Source: Aphrocallistes beatrix
Lineage: Eukaryota; Porifera; Hexactinellida; Sceptrulophora; Aphrocallistidae
Length of the DNA stretch: 64,000 nt
Assembly (NCBI GenBank): GCA_963281255.1
Contig: OY725490.1
Span: forward strand, 5,704,001-5,768,000
Direction of reading: 5' to 3'
The notes beneath the pieces are model-generated. The model was not told the origin of the DNA. It did no database searches and was given only the letters and a program-made list of their open reading frames with translations. Both the position numbers and the translations under genes were made by a program. How positions within the stretch are numbered: the first letter of the stretch is position 1; each line of letters begins with the position of its first letter. Below, one piece after another: positions 20,755 through 32,781 of the stretch.

Positions 20755-21395
20755 AGAGGAAAATACACTAACAAAAAACTAAGGTACGGATCGTGAATAA
20801 AGTAATAGGGAACATGTTATAAATTCTAACACATATATTAAGCAAATTTAATCTAAGGAAAGAGCAATACAACTGGGGCATATCAGTGTAGCGTCCATTA
20901 ATTAGTTACTGCTCAAACATAGATAAATTATAAACCGCAATATTTAAAGTATAAAGTACTTTACTCTGGATTTTCTTGATCATTGTATATTTTGTATTGA
21001 CTTCGGCATTGAACTCAAAGTCGAAGTGGATACAAAATACATTAAAAGAAAGGAACAAAGATAAAGGACGATTAAACCTAGGAAAATATAAACACTCGTA
21101 TATTATTGCAACATTTACTCACTAGGATATTCAAAAGGTTTTAAAATAATTAACATTTTGAAAACTATCCGCAACGTCGCCTTTTTTCTGGATATGTTTA
21201 ATAGGTTCTCTTGACCATATTACAACAATAATTTTATAAGACATTCATTCATTGAGTTATTTCCAACCACGCGTATATAATTAAAGGATCTATTACAAAT
21301 GATGCGGGTCATTTTTAAACTGTGATTCCCTTTGGATGTTTTTCGATCACTGGTTTCGAGATCTAATGTCATTGAATTAATGCATATATATATAT
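20755..21395. other. No feature recognised (possible MLX-like gene intron)
   Basis: AT-rich, without repeats matching elsewhere in the window and without a supportable reading frame; it lies 5' of the MLX-like exon on the minus strand and may be intron or upstream DNA. Confidence 0.4.
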
Positions 21396-21398
21396 AGT

Positions 21399-21653
21399 CA
21401 TAGCCTACTGTATATGAGGCCTTACAGTAACTTGCGGATTTGGGACTAGGGATGCGGTCGAAGATGGTTGAACTAATACATGTGCTGCCTTAAATCATTA
21501 AAAAAGCACAATAGAGCTTAGGATTGTATTAACACCATATATAAATATGGTATTAAAGTACCCATATCCGTTGTCAAAATTTAGACTAGTCACCATATGG
21601 TTGCGCAATATGTTATAATTGTGACAAATTTGGTGATTTTCAGAGGTCGTTTA
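21399..21653 (+). mobile_element. FB1 foldback, truncated left arm
   Basis: Starts CATAGCCTACTGTATATGAG and follows the FB1 arm for about 255 bp to 'gattttcagaggtcgttta', then breaks. The rest of the arm and the second arm are missing. Confidence 0.85.
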
Positions 21654-22206
21654 AAACCCTCGGATGGCTTGAGGTATTTCCTATTTATAGTAAACAAGCG
21701 CGCTTCGCTTGCTTGCGCTGCACGGCTGGCGGACACTTCGTGTCCGCCGGAGGCTCTCTTTGGTCGCCTGAAGGTGACATTGGTTAATTATAAGGGAGAT
21801 ATCATCTCTAAATATGTCCATCTTAGTTTCAAAATCTAAATCACGCGAAAAATCACCAAATTTGTCAATTTTTAAAATTTTGATGAGTAATGATGACGTC
21901 ATAACAAAGTGATGAGTCATCATTTTTTGATGATAGTTGCATCATATGTGAGGCGTGTTAGTATACAGATTCTATTGTAATTTCAGCCTTCTATCTCATA
22001 TAATGGCTGAGTTATGCTCGAATAACTGTATTCCTTAACTTTTAAAAATGTGACAATGACGTAATAATTCGATGATGAGTCGACATTTTTCTCTGAACTC
22101 AGAACTTACTGGAGCCATAGCCAAAATACTACCACATCCCAAAAATCAGTTTTCTGCACTTGGCAGTTTCTTCAATCAATTCGTAACAGATATAGATATA
22201 TAGATA

Positions 22207-23570
22207 CACTGGCGGTCATAAATAATTACTCACTTGAATATTTCATCTTTTTCGTAAGATAATTAGCATGTACGGTTTATTTATAACTACTAACTAACTA
22301 TTATTATATCAAATACGATGCTAATACCTAGTAGGGCCCCCCTTAGCTTTAATAACTGCTGCACACCTTCGAGGCATGCTGTCAAACAGCTTGGAGAGTC
22401 TTTCTATGGTTATGCCATTCCAAGCTTCATGAATTGCTGAGAGAAGTTCCTTATGATTTGTAGGGTTGTATTCGTGTATAGTCGTTCCAATGTGATCCCA
22501 GAGATTCTCGATAGGATTCAGATCGGGAGATTGTGCTGGCCAATCCATCACATCGATCCCATTGGACTCAAACCATTCTTTGACAAGGGAAGACCTGTGA
22601 CAAGGGGCATTATCCTGCTGGAACTGGCAGTTGTTGGTTAAAGCATGTAAATGAATTGATGGAATAAGGTTATTATCCAAAATATCGATGTAGGATCTGC
22701 CATTCAAACTCCCCTTAACATCACAGAGTAATCCTATTCCATTTGCAGTGATACATCCCCATACCATGATGCCACCGCCCCCATGTTTCACTGTAGTTTG
22801 AACGCAGGTCTCATGAAATTCTTCCCCAGGCATTCGTCGCACATATACCCGACCATCACTTCTATACAACAAGAATCTTGACTCGTCGCTAAAGATAACC
22901 CGTGCCCATTGTGCAGGAGTCCAATCTCGATGAGCTCTAGCATAGGCTATACGAGCCTTCTTGTGTTTGACGGTCAATCTCGGTTTTCTCCTAGGCTTGC
23001 GTCCGATAAGTCCAACCTCGCGCAACCTCCTCTGGGTGGTAGAAATGGAAATATCTATTCCATGTTCACGCCTTATTTCATTTCTTATCTGAGGAGCAGT
23101 CTTAAATCGATCTGCTTTGCTCTTCCGCACTAGTAGACTGTCTTCTCGTCGGGTCGTTTTTCTAGCCCTTCCTGGAATTGGCCGATCCGCTAGGCCACCA
23201 TTCGTTTTTTCCTTCTTGAGGATAAGAGACACGCTTTTTTGGCAACACTCAACTCGATCAGCTATTTGTCTCTGAGAATAACCTTCCTGATCTAGTGCAA
23301 CAATCTTTCCTCGGTTTTCTAAGGCGATTCTTCGCTTATAAATAGACATTTTTGGCTAATAATAGAAATGTGTTCAATCCGAGATCAGAATTCAAGTTGG
23401 TTATATAAATCTGAGTTTCTAATTTCTACTTGATTATTACGGTTATTAGTTGATACTGTATCAATATAATGGTTGAATAATAAGATCATACTTGATTTTG
23501 GAAGTTAAAGCTTAGATCTATGCTAATTTCTATATATGACAAAGTGAGTAATTATTTATGACCGCCAGTG
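22207..23570 (-). mobile_element. Tc1-type transposon, apparently complete (1364 bp)
   Basis: TIRs CACTGGCGGTCATAAATAAT and inverse, about 28 bp matched, with TA on both sides (22205-22206, 23571-23572). It encodes one full-length transposase. Little divergence between TIRs and an uninterrupted gene suggest recent arrival; it lies within the TA tract of Helitron H4. Confidence 0.95.
22321..23349 (-). CDS. Tc1 transposase, full length
   Basis: 342 residues, the usual size for Tc1. Residues 1-55 and 60-115 form the paired-like bipartite DNA-binding region (ENRGKIVALDQEGYSQRQIA; GRAR linker at 60-63). The catalytic triad is D155 in VIFSDESRF, D246 in FQQDNAPCH and E281 in DLNPIENLW, with the D-34-E spacing of Tc1. 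The glycine-rich box KHGGGGIMVWGC is at 188-199. No stop or frameshift is present. It would bind its 28-bp TIRs and cut and paste at TA. Start chosen at MSIYKRRIALENRG, about 220 bp from the right TIR. Confidence 0.96.
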   Translation of the reverse strand: MSIYKRRIALENRGKIVALDQEGYSQRQIADRVECCQKSVSLILKKEKTNGGLADRPIPGRARKTTRREDSLLVRKSKADRFKTAPQIRNEIRREHGIDISISTTQRRLREVGLIGRKPRRKPRLTVKHKKARIAYARAHRDWTPAQWARVIFSDESRFLLYRSDGRVYVRRMPGEEFHETCVQTTVKHGGGGIMVWGCITANGIGLLCDVKGSLNGRSYIDILDNNLIPSIHLHALTNNCQFQQDNAPCHRSSLVKEWFESNGIDVMDWPAQSPDLNPIENLWDHIGTTIHEYNPTNHKELLSAIHEAWNGITIERLSKLFDSMPRRCAAVIKAKGGPTRY

Positions 23571-23714
23571 TATATACCCTACGTTTACTCTGGGGTCCAA
23601 GGTATAAATAGAAAAACCCCACTTTCATTTTCAATTTCAATTCACTTTCAATTCAACACTCCTGGGAGAAGTAGTGTTAAACATATAGATTAATCGAGTT
23701 TTAATAGTAAGGAT

Positions 23715-24010
23715 ACCCCAAATTTTTATGGCTTCCCCATTGAAAATGGCTTAAACCGGAAATGACGCAACACATTCCTGTGGCAAGCGATGGTTAAGGG
23801 CACTTCAGAGTGTTTTTATCGTAAAATTTTTTGCATAGAACTGAGATGTGAATGGGTTAATACGAAAAATTTGGAATTTTTCCATGGAATGTTGCTACAT
23901 TCCAGTGTTGCTATGGAATCGTGTTTGGTCAGTTGGGGTTATATCTTGAAAATCGCGATAGCTAGACATTCAAATATAATTCCATTTGATAGCGAATAGA
24001 CTACTTCCTA
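23715..24010 (+). repeat. Repeat R4 (about 80 bp) joined to an internal FB1 fragment
   Basis: 23715-23792 ('atggcttccccattgaaaat' and on) recurs at 24737-24840 and 53377-53480. From 23796 to 24010 the sequence follows positions 265-450 of an FB1 arm ('gtgtttttatcgtaaaattt', 'ccatggaatgttgctac'). Both are broken pieces. Confidence 0.75.
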
Positions 24011-24014
24011 TTAA

Positions 24015-26130
24015 GGATACCGCCCTCGAAAAACATCGCCTGACATTTAAAAAAATGCCGAAATTTTTTATTGTTAATTCCATTGGATTATTGAGTAGTC
24101 TAACATCTAATCGTACTTGTTGGATGGTATTTATTTTGGTTTTTATGAACTGAGCACCTAAAGCTCAGTAGTACCAAAAATCGGAAAGTTATTCGGGGTT
24201 TTGCGGCGCATTCATCAATTATTTTCTAACTTGTTAGATATTTTTTCAAATATATGAACCTCAAAATGGTTTTGGCCCCTTTAAATATTTTAAAACAGAT
24301 GAATTTAGAAAAAGAGGCACTTAAAATCCGATCAAAAATATCTTTATGAGGGACTTCATTTCTAAAATGCTCGGGAAATGGCCGTTGTGATATTAGCTAT
24401 TGTGTATAGAAAAGAATTCTGAACATTTTAAAAAAGAATTTGTTCAGATCCGACCATTAGTTCGTGAGTTATAGTATATCATAGGTAAAGTTCGGACATC
24501 AAACCTCTCTATGGCCCCGAAAATGCTCGATGTCAATGCTTAAAAACTATTGAAGATATATAATCTATTATAATCTTAAATGAAAGGATATATATAATAA
24601 TACACTAACCGGACAAAAGTATTTGTACACTCTATTCTTCTCCATACAAATAGTACTAAATTGGATCTTTTCATGAAGGGAAAAGTATTCAAACTCTAAG
24701 AGCTATTAATTAAAACCCTTGAATGCACTTGGGATTTTTCTATTTATAGTAGTAACCCCCAAACTTATATGGCTTTCCCATTGAAAATAGCTTAAACCGG
24801 AAATGACGCAACACATTCCTGTGGCAAGCGTGGGTTAAGAGTCTGATTTAAGATTCGAAATCTTTACATTCGAATTAGTAATAGTTGAAGATTTCTAACA
24901 AATGGCTCAACCCAATGAGTAAAATTATCAACCTGTGGCACAAGAGGTAGTACATCACCATCATGTATAGTGATAAAAAGGGACAAATGTGGCACAAGGT
25001 GGCAGTGATTGATAATTTGAAATAATTGGGAATTAGTAATTGATTAAAATATCCTACAATAACTAATTCGAATGCGAAGAGTTCGAATTTGAAACCGGGT
25101 TAGTTGTATCACTTACCGTTTCGGAGTTTTAATCTTCATGAATAGACCCATTTAGTATTAAATGCACGTAAGATAATGAAGTGTGCAAATACTTTTGTCC
25201 GGGTAGTGTATATAGGTTCCTCAAACATCTCTTTGTCAAAAAGTAAATATTTCTTAACTTATCATCGATTTTATTGCAATACAAATTCTATGGAGAACTT
25301 TGAATATATTAGAAAATGGTGAATCTTGTCATGAAAAAAGTTCCTAAAAGTAGCTATTATACTCAAAAAACAATGCAATAGTCACTAGCAATGTGTGCAG
25401 AAATTTTGAAGCACTCAACATTATTATTTTGGAAGTTCAGAGCATTTATCTCCAAAATTCGGTCAAAGCCCCCCATTTATGGTCCAAAAACAGATTCTCG
25501 GGAAATATGCACTTCTCGGGAAATATGCACCTATCTCGGGAAATATGCACCCAAATTCTTAGCTCTCAATTCCTAATATACTTTTCATGACGGTATATTT
25601 CTAATTCTTTAATCCTTATTGTACTACATCGTATGGAATGCTAAGTTTTAAATTTTTATGACGTGATGACGTAGCATTTTTCGAAAATCCTAACTTTAAA
25701 ACTAAAAGTCGTAGACTCTCGCTCTAACTTCCTAATCTACTTTTTAGAAGTTCGTTATTCATTCTAAACCGATGGATTATACTTTACAGTGCTAGGAGTA
25801 TGAATTATATTCCCTAATTGATTCAAAATATTCGGGGTTAGAGGCCTCAAGGTAATTTGTGAATTTTCAGTACAATTTTGCTATTTTCACCAAAATCTGT
25901 TGGAATATATCTAATTCATCAGTATAAATGAGATTAAATGCCCATGGATGCTTATATTTATCGTTATTAGCTCATTTTACATCGTTCTTAACATTAAAAC
26001 TTCAAATCCCTATATCTCGGGACTTTAAAATTCCAAAATTGACCGTCTTTCAAAAAGTTTAACTCAAAATTGCATTGAGATAGAGGTTTGAAAATTTCAG
26101 GAGTTGTTCCATATCATTAGGCGATGAGTG
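24015..26130 (+). mobile_element. R3 repeat, long copy a, interrupted by a Tc1-type MITE
   Basis: Begins at TTAA followed by GGATACCGCCCTC. It shares long stretches with copies at 28655-30110, 40738-44790 and 55930-57710, including 'cgttctaacttcctaat'-type words and 'aaaatattcggggtt'. The right end here is lost near 26130. No transposase is visible. TTAA flanks plus GGATACCGCC termini suggest a non-autonomous TTAA-specific (piggyBac- or Kolobok-like) element. Confidence 0.65.
24603..25208. mobile_element. Tc1-type MITE (606 bp) with internal palindrome
   Basis: Ends CACTAACCGGACAAAAGTAT and inverse ...CCGGGTAGTG, with TA at both sides. Contains a copy of R4 (24737-24840) and inverted AT-rich blocks ('taattcgaatgcgaagag', 'cattcgaattagtaa'). 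No coding region. TIR similar to the one at 50625-51079. Confidence 0.85.
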
Positions 26131-26159
26131 CTTTTTCCATTTACAGCTTTTGTTCTGCC

Positions 26160-27850
26160 TGGTAAATCGAATTGATTGAAAAAATTGTAAGGCACAGAAT
26201 GCTGATTTTTGGCATGTGTGAGTCTTTTGGCTAAGGCTCCACTAAGTTCTGACCTTAAATGAAAATGTAGACACATCATGGAATTATGACCTCATTGTCA
26301 CCATTTTGAATATTTCGAAATTTCAGTTTTTCGACTATAACTCAGTCATTTTTTAGAAGGCGTTACTAGAATGTGTATATTACTATATCTCACATATGAT
26401 ACAACTCGAAGCAAAAGATAATTACTCATCACTGTGTTATGGCCAGTGCCGTGGAGAGATTTTTTGGGTCCTCTGCCTTGGTTGAAACCCGGGCCCACAA
26501 ATTATATTCCCTGAAAATTTTTGCTGTATATTTTATGCGTTGAAGTTTCGATCTAGTAAGTTTAATGATCCTATAAATAGTATATATTTCTATTACATCA
26601 TCAAAATATACGTAATTATGACAGACAAAGTTCTCTAAAAGTAACCTCTTCGAGCTATTGTGAACCTGATTTGTGGCTTTAAAACATAATTGATCGTTAA
26701 TGCAAATATTTGTTTCCATGTACAGGGTGGCTTTTAAGTTCTTTCCCAAGCTTGATTAGGTATAAAATTTCTTATGCTCAAACAATCTTAGTTATTATGG
26801 TCTTTAGAGATTGTAATTCAAATATTCTCAATGATTTACAAGATTTTGCGAGCCTAAGACCTAGAACTGTTTTTTCTATGGTGAGTTTTGTGGAGAAAAT
26901 ATGTGTCCTGGCGTGCAGCGAAATTCGAGAATCACGGCCACAGCTTCTGTAAAAAATGTCTCTATAATCGATGTCCCATGACGATTTAGCGCCAGATACC
27001 TTTCATTCACCATGGAAATAATTCACAAATCCATTGAATTCATTATCAGAAACGAGATAAAGTTATTATTTCACGTGTTCAAATTAGGTATATTTTGCAA
27101 AATCATCCAAAATGGCACTTTTTTTAAATCATCAAAAATCTGATCCAAATGTTTTTCAATATATACTGATCTAAACATCCTATATTTCTACAAATTTAGA
27201 GTGTTCGAGGAAAATGTGAGAGCAAATTTGTCCTAGAATTTGAAGACTCTAGAAAGATCATTTGAAAAGCAGTGAGCCCTGATTCTCGAATTTCTCTGCG
27301 CGCCAGGACACATATTTTCTCTACAAAACTCGCCATACAAAACTCTTCTAGGTCTTAGATTCGAAAAATCTTTTAAAATCATTGATTGCGTATTACTAAC
27401 ATGTAGAAAATATATTTTGACTTGATATAATTTTATAGTTAATACTCTGTAAGTATGAAATGAATACAGGGATTCAAGTGAAATATATTTATTAATAGTA
27501 AGATGTTAATTCATAACAAATTACTAATAGAAGTGCATGTGTTCACAGACTAAGTTTTCTTTGTGATGCAATAAATTTGAAATTGTGCAGGAAAAAATAT
27601 TTTTCTGCCTCATCTCAATTTCTGGCCCCTCTGCTTCTGGCCCCCACTGCCTCCGGGCATTAATATTATTCACATATGATATAACTTTCATCAAAAAATA
27701 ACAACTCATCACTCCGTTATGATGTCATCATTACAGATCACAAATTGAAAATTTGAAAAATTTGTGATTTTTGAGCGTTGTCGATTATAACAGTAAAACA
27801 GACGTGTTTAGAGATGCTATGTACCTTATAATTAATCATTGTGTGATTGG
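26160..27850 (+). mobile_element. Two old HINE pieces around a 1.2-kb insertion
   Basis: 26160-26444 matches the HINE 5' and middle part ('cgaattgattgaaaaaattg', 'tcatggaattatgac'), and 27665-27850 the following part ('cacatatgatataactttca', 'cattataacagtaaaacag'). The segment of about 55 bp before and after the insertion is present on both sides, so these may be two copies rather than one split copy. The inserted DNA starts CAGTGCCGTGGAGAG and ends '..cactgcctccgggcatta', which is only suggestive of a hAT element. Confidence 0.55.
26852..27363. repeat. Inverted repeat with about 88-bp arms
   Basis: 26852-26940 ('agcctaagacctagaactgt ... cgagaatcacggcc') is the imperfect inverse of 27276-27363. 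The arms share 'ggagaaaatatgtgtcctggc' and 'aaattcgagaatca'. No termini or target duplication identified. Confidence 0.75.
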
Positions 27851-27883
27851 AGAAGTGTCCTTGTAAATTTTAGTCCCAAGTTC

Positions 27884-28216
27884 AGGGTTTCATACAGGAT
27901 TTTTTTCTGGGGGGGGGAGGATTTGTTTTTTAATCATTGACGCTTAAATATCGATTTACAACCATTCTTGTCATTTAACCTACATATCTTTAGATTTTTA
28001 AGATCTCTAGATTTAGATCTGAGTAAACCTACAAGTATTGTATATATGGATATCAGGCGATTCATTTCACAAAAGCGGCCACCTGAAGACACTCCAAGTG
28101 AAATGGATATAGATAAAGTAGATAATGTTCAAGATTGTTGATATTGTCCTGGGGGGGGGGAAACTTTGGCTGGGGGTGGAAATCCCAGGGCCACCCCCCC
28201 TCTGTATGAAACCCTG
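27884..28216. mobile_element. hAT-like MITE (333 bp) with CAGGGTTTCATACAG ends
   Basis: Starts CAGGGTTTCATACAGG and ends CTGTATGAAACCCTG, with G-rich (left) and C-rich (right) runs just inside. A clean 8-bp duplication was not found; flanks cccaagtt and ccaagata share CCAAG. Confidence 0.7.
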
Positions 28217-28654
28217 CCAAGATACTTTTGAATGAACTCCATACCTTCTGTAACAATAAATCGACATACTTCACCTCGTGTCAGTTTGCAATTATCTTGA
28301 ATTCCAGATATGATGTGAGAAATGCAACGAAAATAGCAATTTCCGTCTCTCTCAACTTGATTACTTTGCCATGGGATATAATTCGCGAGTGGTGACTCAA
28401 ACAGACCCCTATGTTGTTCTATTTCACAAACATTATGATGATATTGATTTCACAATTTGTATGATGATATTGTCACATATCTCCTCCTACCAAAACGAAG
28501 TGATAGGGTCGTAATAAGGTTTGAAATTCATTGGATGCGATCCAGAAATTGTGTATGGACTGAAGTGACAATATATGATTGATTTTCAAAATAAATACTT
28601 TCTAGATGTGCTCATACCTTGAGATTTGGTACATATTATAAAGTGAAAAGTCAC
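28217..28654. other. No gene recognised
   Basis: Short frames only; no similarity to other parts of the window except the R3 repeat starting near 28655. Confidence 0.5.
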
Positions 28655-30110
28655 AATAAACCTTATCGTAAAAAACTTACAACTAAAAAAATTGTTTTGG
28701 TCCCTTTAGAGATTATAAAACAGAAAAAATTAGATAAAAGGCGCATAAAATCCAATCAAAATAGCTCTATGAGAGACTTCATTTCAAAAATGCTCAGAAA
28801 TGGTCGCTGTGTGATATAGCTATTGTATCTAAAATAGAATTCCGATCATTTATTTTAAAAATTGTTCAGATCCGACCATTTGTTCGTAAGTTATCGTATA
28901 TTGTAGGTAAAGTTCGGTTATTATACCTACATATGGTCCCGAAAGAGGTCGATGTCAAATCTTATAACTATTAAGTTTGGCCTTTCTTAAAATAGCTGAC
29001 TTTTGACTTTTTCAACCGATTCATTTATTTTTTTCAGTGCAGATTTGAATCGCAGAGTTATCTGCAAAACTGCATTGAAATAATGTAACAGATAAATGAA
29101 CAGACAGTTTTTTGAAATTTTGAAAATTGGTAAAAATTCACACTAAAACACCCGAAGAATTTATTTTTTAGTAATTTGAAACTATTTTTTATTCGTATTA
29201 TCAAAATTCTGTATTTTCATTTTGTTCTACTCTTCGAAATCAATTTAAAACCGTTGAGTTTTCGCTTCTATATTGAATTATCACACTTATCACACTTATA
29301 AGTGCTGAAAAAAAGTCTCTGATAATAGGATTTAAAAAATATTTATATATATCACTCAATTTCCATTAGTTTTAATTGCTTTGTGATATTAAATAACTTA
29401 CAAATATCCTCCTTATTCAACAACTTATAGCAGTATTTGAATTCAAAATATGGTATTTCAAAGATTTTCACTTTCAAAAGTGTGAAAAACTGCTCTTTCA
29501 TCCTTGGCGACTCAAAAATAACCGCATCCGATAGTATCCCCCGGAATCTCATATCTATAACTAATTTTAAACATGCCAGATTATCATTTGAATTCTGAAT
29601 TCGTATCCAGCATTGAATTTCCAGCAATTTAATATAGGCAGATATTGACCATAATTGGAGAATTTTGTTGATAATTTTGTTGTCAGCATCAAAATGATGA
29701 TCTGGCATTGTTAAAAGAAGTTATAGATATGAGACATTTCGCTTCAAAAATGTGTCGAATTTTGAGTGACACCAGGTGGTACAAGTGGCTCTAAGTGGCG
29801 AAATATTGGCATTGAATTTCTAAAAATCGAAATTAATATTTAGAACCCTTTTAGGGTGCTAAAAATGATTAAAAAGGACTTTTGGCAAATTTTTGATAAA
29901 AAACAAAATGCCCCTAGGAAAGGCCAACCTCAAAGATAATTAATCAATTATAATCTTAAATGAAATGATATATATGATAATATATAGGTTCCTCAAACAT
30001 CTCTTTGTCAATAAATAAATATTTCTCGATTTATCATTGATTTTAATGTAATACAAATTCTATGGAGAACTTTGAATCTATTAGAAAATGGCGAATCTCT
30101 TTTGCTTCAA
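28655..30110 (+). repeat. R3 repeat, copy b, split by FB2
   Basis: 28655-28970 and 29930-30110 together follow R3 copy d (56040-56560): 'ccgaccatttgttcgtaagt', 'cccgaaagaggtcgatgtc', 'cctcaaacatctctttgt'. The FB2 element at 28975-29929 inserted at TTAA between them. Confidence 0.7.
28975..29929. mobile_element. TTAA-flanked element FB2, copy e (955 bp)
   Basis: Left end after TTAA: GTTTGGCCTTTC; right end GAAAGGCCAACC followed by tcaa (one change from TTAA). It carries the half-arm sequences seen in the longer FB2 copies at 41055 and 45413, for example 'ccattagttttaattgcttt' and 'caccaggtggtacaagtggc'. Its apparent minus-strand frame at 29352-29708 is a frame across the repeat and has no known relative. 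Confidence 0.75.
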
Positions 30111-30461
30111 AGGGGCCTAGATATTTGGTTTGTGTTCCTGTTCCGGGGTTTTTATTTCTTTAGGCCCATTCCTTACTAAGAAAAAATTCCCGTATGTATC
30201 TCTGATCAAAATGAAAAAATTATATAATTTACCAATTAACTACCGTAATAGATAATCCCATGGAAAGGATTTTGCTAATTTATTGCTAGGACATTTACTT
30301 GTGATTTGAATACTTATTTTGAACTTGTTGGGAGTGTTGGGAGTGAAATATTACCTGTTATCGTTGACATTTTGATCATAAATTTTTTTCTGTCTGACTG
30401 TTTATTTTAACATTCATTCGTGCATCGGTTTGATTCTTAGTCCGAACATGTTGTAGTTCTC
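30111..30461. other. No gene recognised
   Basis: AT-rich DNA without repeats or frames that I can support. Confidence 0.5.
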
Positions 30462-30720
30462 TCATGTATTATTAACAGAATATAATGGTCCATCAAAGGT
30501 GTCATTATCTTCTCTCGGAGCCTCTTCGTCAGATAATCCCTCGTCCAATTCCTCTGGCTTGACATAGCTTTTATCGGTTATTTTAATCAAATTTGTTGGG
30601 TCGCATTTTAGCCCAAACATCAATTCAAATGCTGAAAAATGCGTGGCCCTTTTAATAGTTGTACTTGTATTTGTTGCAAATGCTGCAGTGGATAATTTCA
30701 TTGGCCAAGTACCATTTTAG
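30462..30720 (-). pseudogene. Gypsy/retroviral-type integrase fragment
   Basis: The minus strand reads WPMKLSTAAFATNTSTTIKR, then FSAFELMFGLKCDP, the block that lies just after the catalytic Glu in LTR-retrotransposon integrases (usually ...AYNTSxHSSTxxTPFELxFG). An acidic tail follows (EELDEGLSDEEAPREDND). The catalytic core and everything upstream are missing, so it is a retroelement scrap. It could also come from a Ginger-like DNA transposon; the tail is not OTU-like in what remains. Confidence 0.65.
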
Positions 30721-31555
30721 TCCAATTGAAATCTTACAATTTTTCTATTTTAAACAATGAGAATCCATCACACAGATTGAAAGAGGATAAAACGACATAA
30801 TTATTGAAACAGTCAACATACCGCTCGAGAATTATCAACCAATCACTTACTTTGAAAAACGGACAGTAATATTTCGAACCCTCTCAGGTTGAGAGTTTGC
30901 ATTGTTTCTTCTGAGAACTTTTAATGATATACGTATTTCCCCCCTGTTAATCTCTTTCGTAGCCAAAATAGTCAGATTTTGTCAGATCGACCCAAATTAG
31001 AGAACTTTAGATCGTATGTACATTTAAATGATCATAACATTTTCAAACGACTTGAGAATTCATTTGACACATTTTTTTGTATCCTCGCTTGTCACGCTAG
31101 TTTTGACTACAAACTGATCAGAAGAGTTGATTAACTAGCTGCAAAACATGTAAACTCGATTTAATTAATCAACACAATTCAACCAAATTAGAAAATGGAG
31201 AAGTTATAAAAGAATGTGTACTCAATACTGATCATAGCAACTATTAGTGTAACAAAGGAATTCATATTGTTGTAAAAGTTGTATTATGTACAAGGCACAA
31301 ATAATATTTTCCCATACTTAATTATAAAATCCTAAAGAAACACTTACATGCCGACCCGAGCCCCCAGTTACCCCGGGCCCCCCAGTTTTACTCGAAGCTA
31401 ACCCACTCTCGCCGCCCTGCATTGAGTAACAAGTAAATCAATTTTAACATATCAGTGTTATGATAAACGAGTAACTTGACTCGATCTGAAAAAAATTTGC
31501 AGAGGAGATATAGTCTCGATCTCAAAAGAATTTCCAGAGGAGACATAGGCTCCGT
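30721..31555. other. No gene recognised
   Basis: Intergenic or repeat-relic DNA with no motif that I recognise on either strand. Confidence 0.5.
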
Positions 31556-31559
31556 TAAT

Positions 31560-32550
31560 GGTAACATCAGATATGAACGTCTTTGGATGGCTTAGTTCAT
31601 GGAGTGCAACCATCAGTCGTGCCCATCTACATCATCACCTGGAAATAGCACCTCAGCGAGTGAAATTCGAGGCGGAGGCAGTAGGTGGCAGTTTCAGGTG
31701 TAGCGAAGCTTTTGACTGCACTCACTTTCTTGCCGAGGATAGTGTATCTCAAGTCGCAAGGACTGTCCCAGGTTTTGCATTTAACAACGCGATCATGACT
31801 TTGTAAGCAGTGCTTTCTATCACAACTAGGTCTTGGTTTGGTGCAGAAAACACCATAGCATAGCTTTTAAAATGGAATTCTCTTTGAACTTCTACAGAGT
31901 AGACTTCATTCCGATCCCGAAAATGCTGGAAGAGTTGTCGCACCCGATGAATGCATGTAGAAAAAGCAGGATCTGGCAGATTTCGTCCTCAAGCACCTGC
32001 TTTATCACCTTGATGTTATACACTACGGTTGGTTTCTCTTTATTCGAGCGTAAGTATATCTTCTGTGCATTGTTGTTAGGAGTGTAGTGCAGCAACAGAA
32101 CCAATAGATCCATATCCTCGCCTATGAGAATTGTTGTCTTGTAGGATGCCATTGATACTGCTGCCTCCACAATGTCAACATCGGCATCCTTCTCAGCTTG
32201 TATTACTTGGGACCCTCTTTTTCTCATACAAATGATACGGATGAGGGCCTGTTTGTTGGTTTGATTGGAAAGGGAATCTTCTTATTACTACAGCCTCCGC
32301 CACGAAATTTCACTCTCTGAGGTGCTATTTCCAGGTGATGTTATGGATGGGCACTGCTAATGGTATGGAGGTCACCGAATGGGGATGGAACTGTCAAGAT
32401 AACAACCTAATCTCAGTCATGTTGGACAATAACCCTGCACTCGAAGCACTCAAAATGATCCACTATAACTGTCCCACAGACTGTAATAGTCTCAGATGTG
32501 GCTGCAGAAAACAAGGACTCAACTGTTCCCAAGCATGCGGACGATGCTAA
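31560..32550 (-). pseudogene. PIN/FEN-like protein with CXC tail, scrambled by an inversion
   Basis: On the minus strand 32227 to 31892 encodes EKDADVDIVEAAVSMASYKT and LIGEDMDLLVLLLHY, then LFLHAFIGCDNSSSIFGIG: the acidic D-rich pattern of PIN/XPG-like nucleases found in a widespread, uncharacterised family of animal (mostly TE-associated) proteins. A frameshift moves the reading to 31943-31749 and onward. The family's C-terminal CXC-like end, CNSLRCGCRKQGLNCSQACG, is instead on the plus strand at 32335-32550. Segments 31624-31686 and 32294-32352 are inverted copies of one another, encoding the same junction region (HSLRCYFQV). I infer that the 5' part was inverted relative to its own C-terminus through this repeat. 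Not functional in this form. Confidence 0.7.
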
Positions 32551-32781
32551 GATGACAACTGTGGCAATATGAAAGAGGGAATTGCATCGGATGATGAAAT
32601 CGAAGATGAAATTAAAATGTTAACATATCAATCCATCTAGTTATCAATCTATACCCCCTAAATTTTCCATCCTTTTGTTTCATAGTTAAAGGAACAAAAC
32701 AAATAAATAATATGTTTACCGTTAAAAATACATGAATACCACTAGCCGCAAACCATAATATTTTAAAACTAACATTTAGAC

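Larger units (their letters stand above)
21695..23713 (-). mobile_element. Helitron HINE copy H4 carrying a Tc1 transposon
   Basis: 3' end at 21695 (inverse of GCGCGCTTG, after an A) and 5' end at 23713 (inverse of TCCTTACTATTAAAACTCGA, before T). The TA tract near the 5' end contains the Tc1 element at 22207-23570 and, beyond it, a block (23577-23680) also present at 190-310. Confidence 0.85.

Noticed and set aside
26453-27664. A complete hAT element between the two old HINE pieces
   Set aside because: Left end CAGTGCCGTGG has no matching inverted right end and there is no 8-bp duplication; I kept it only as an insertion of unknown type.
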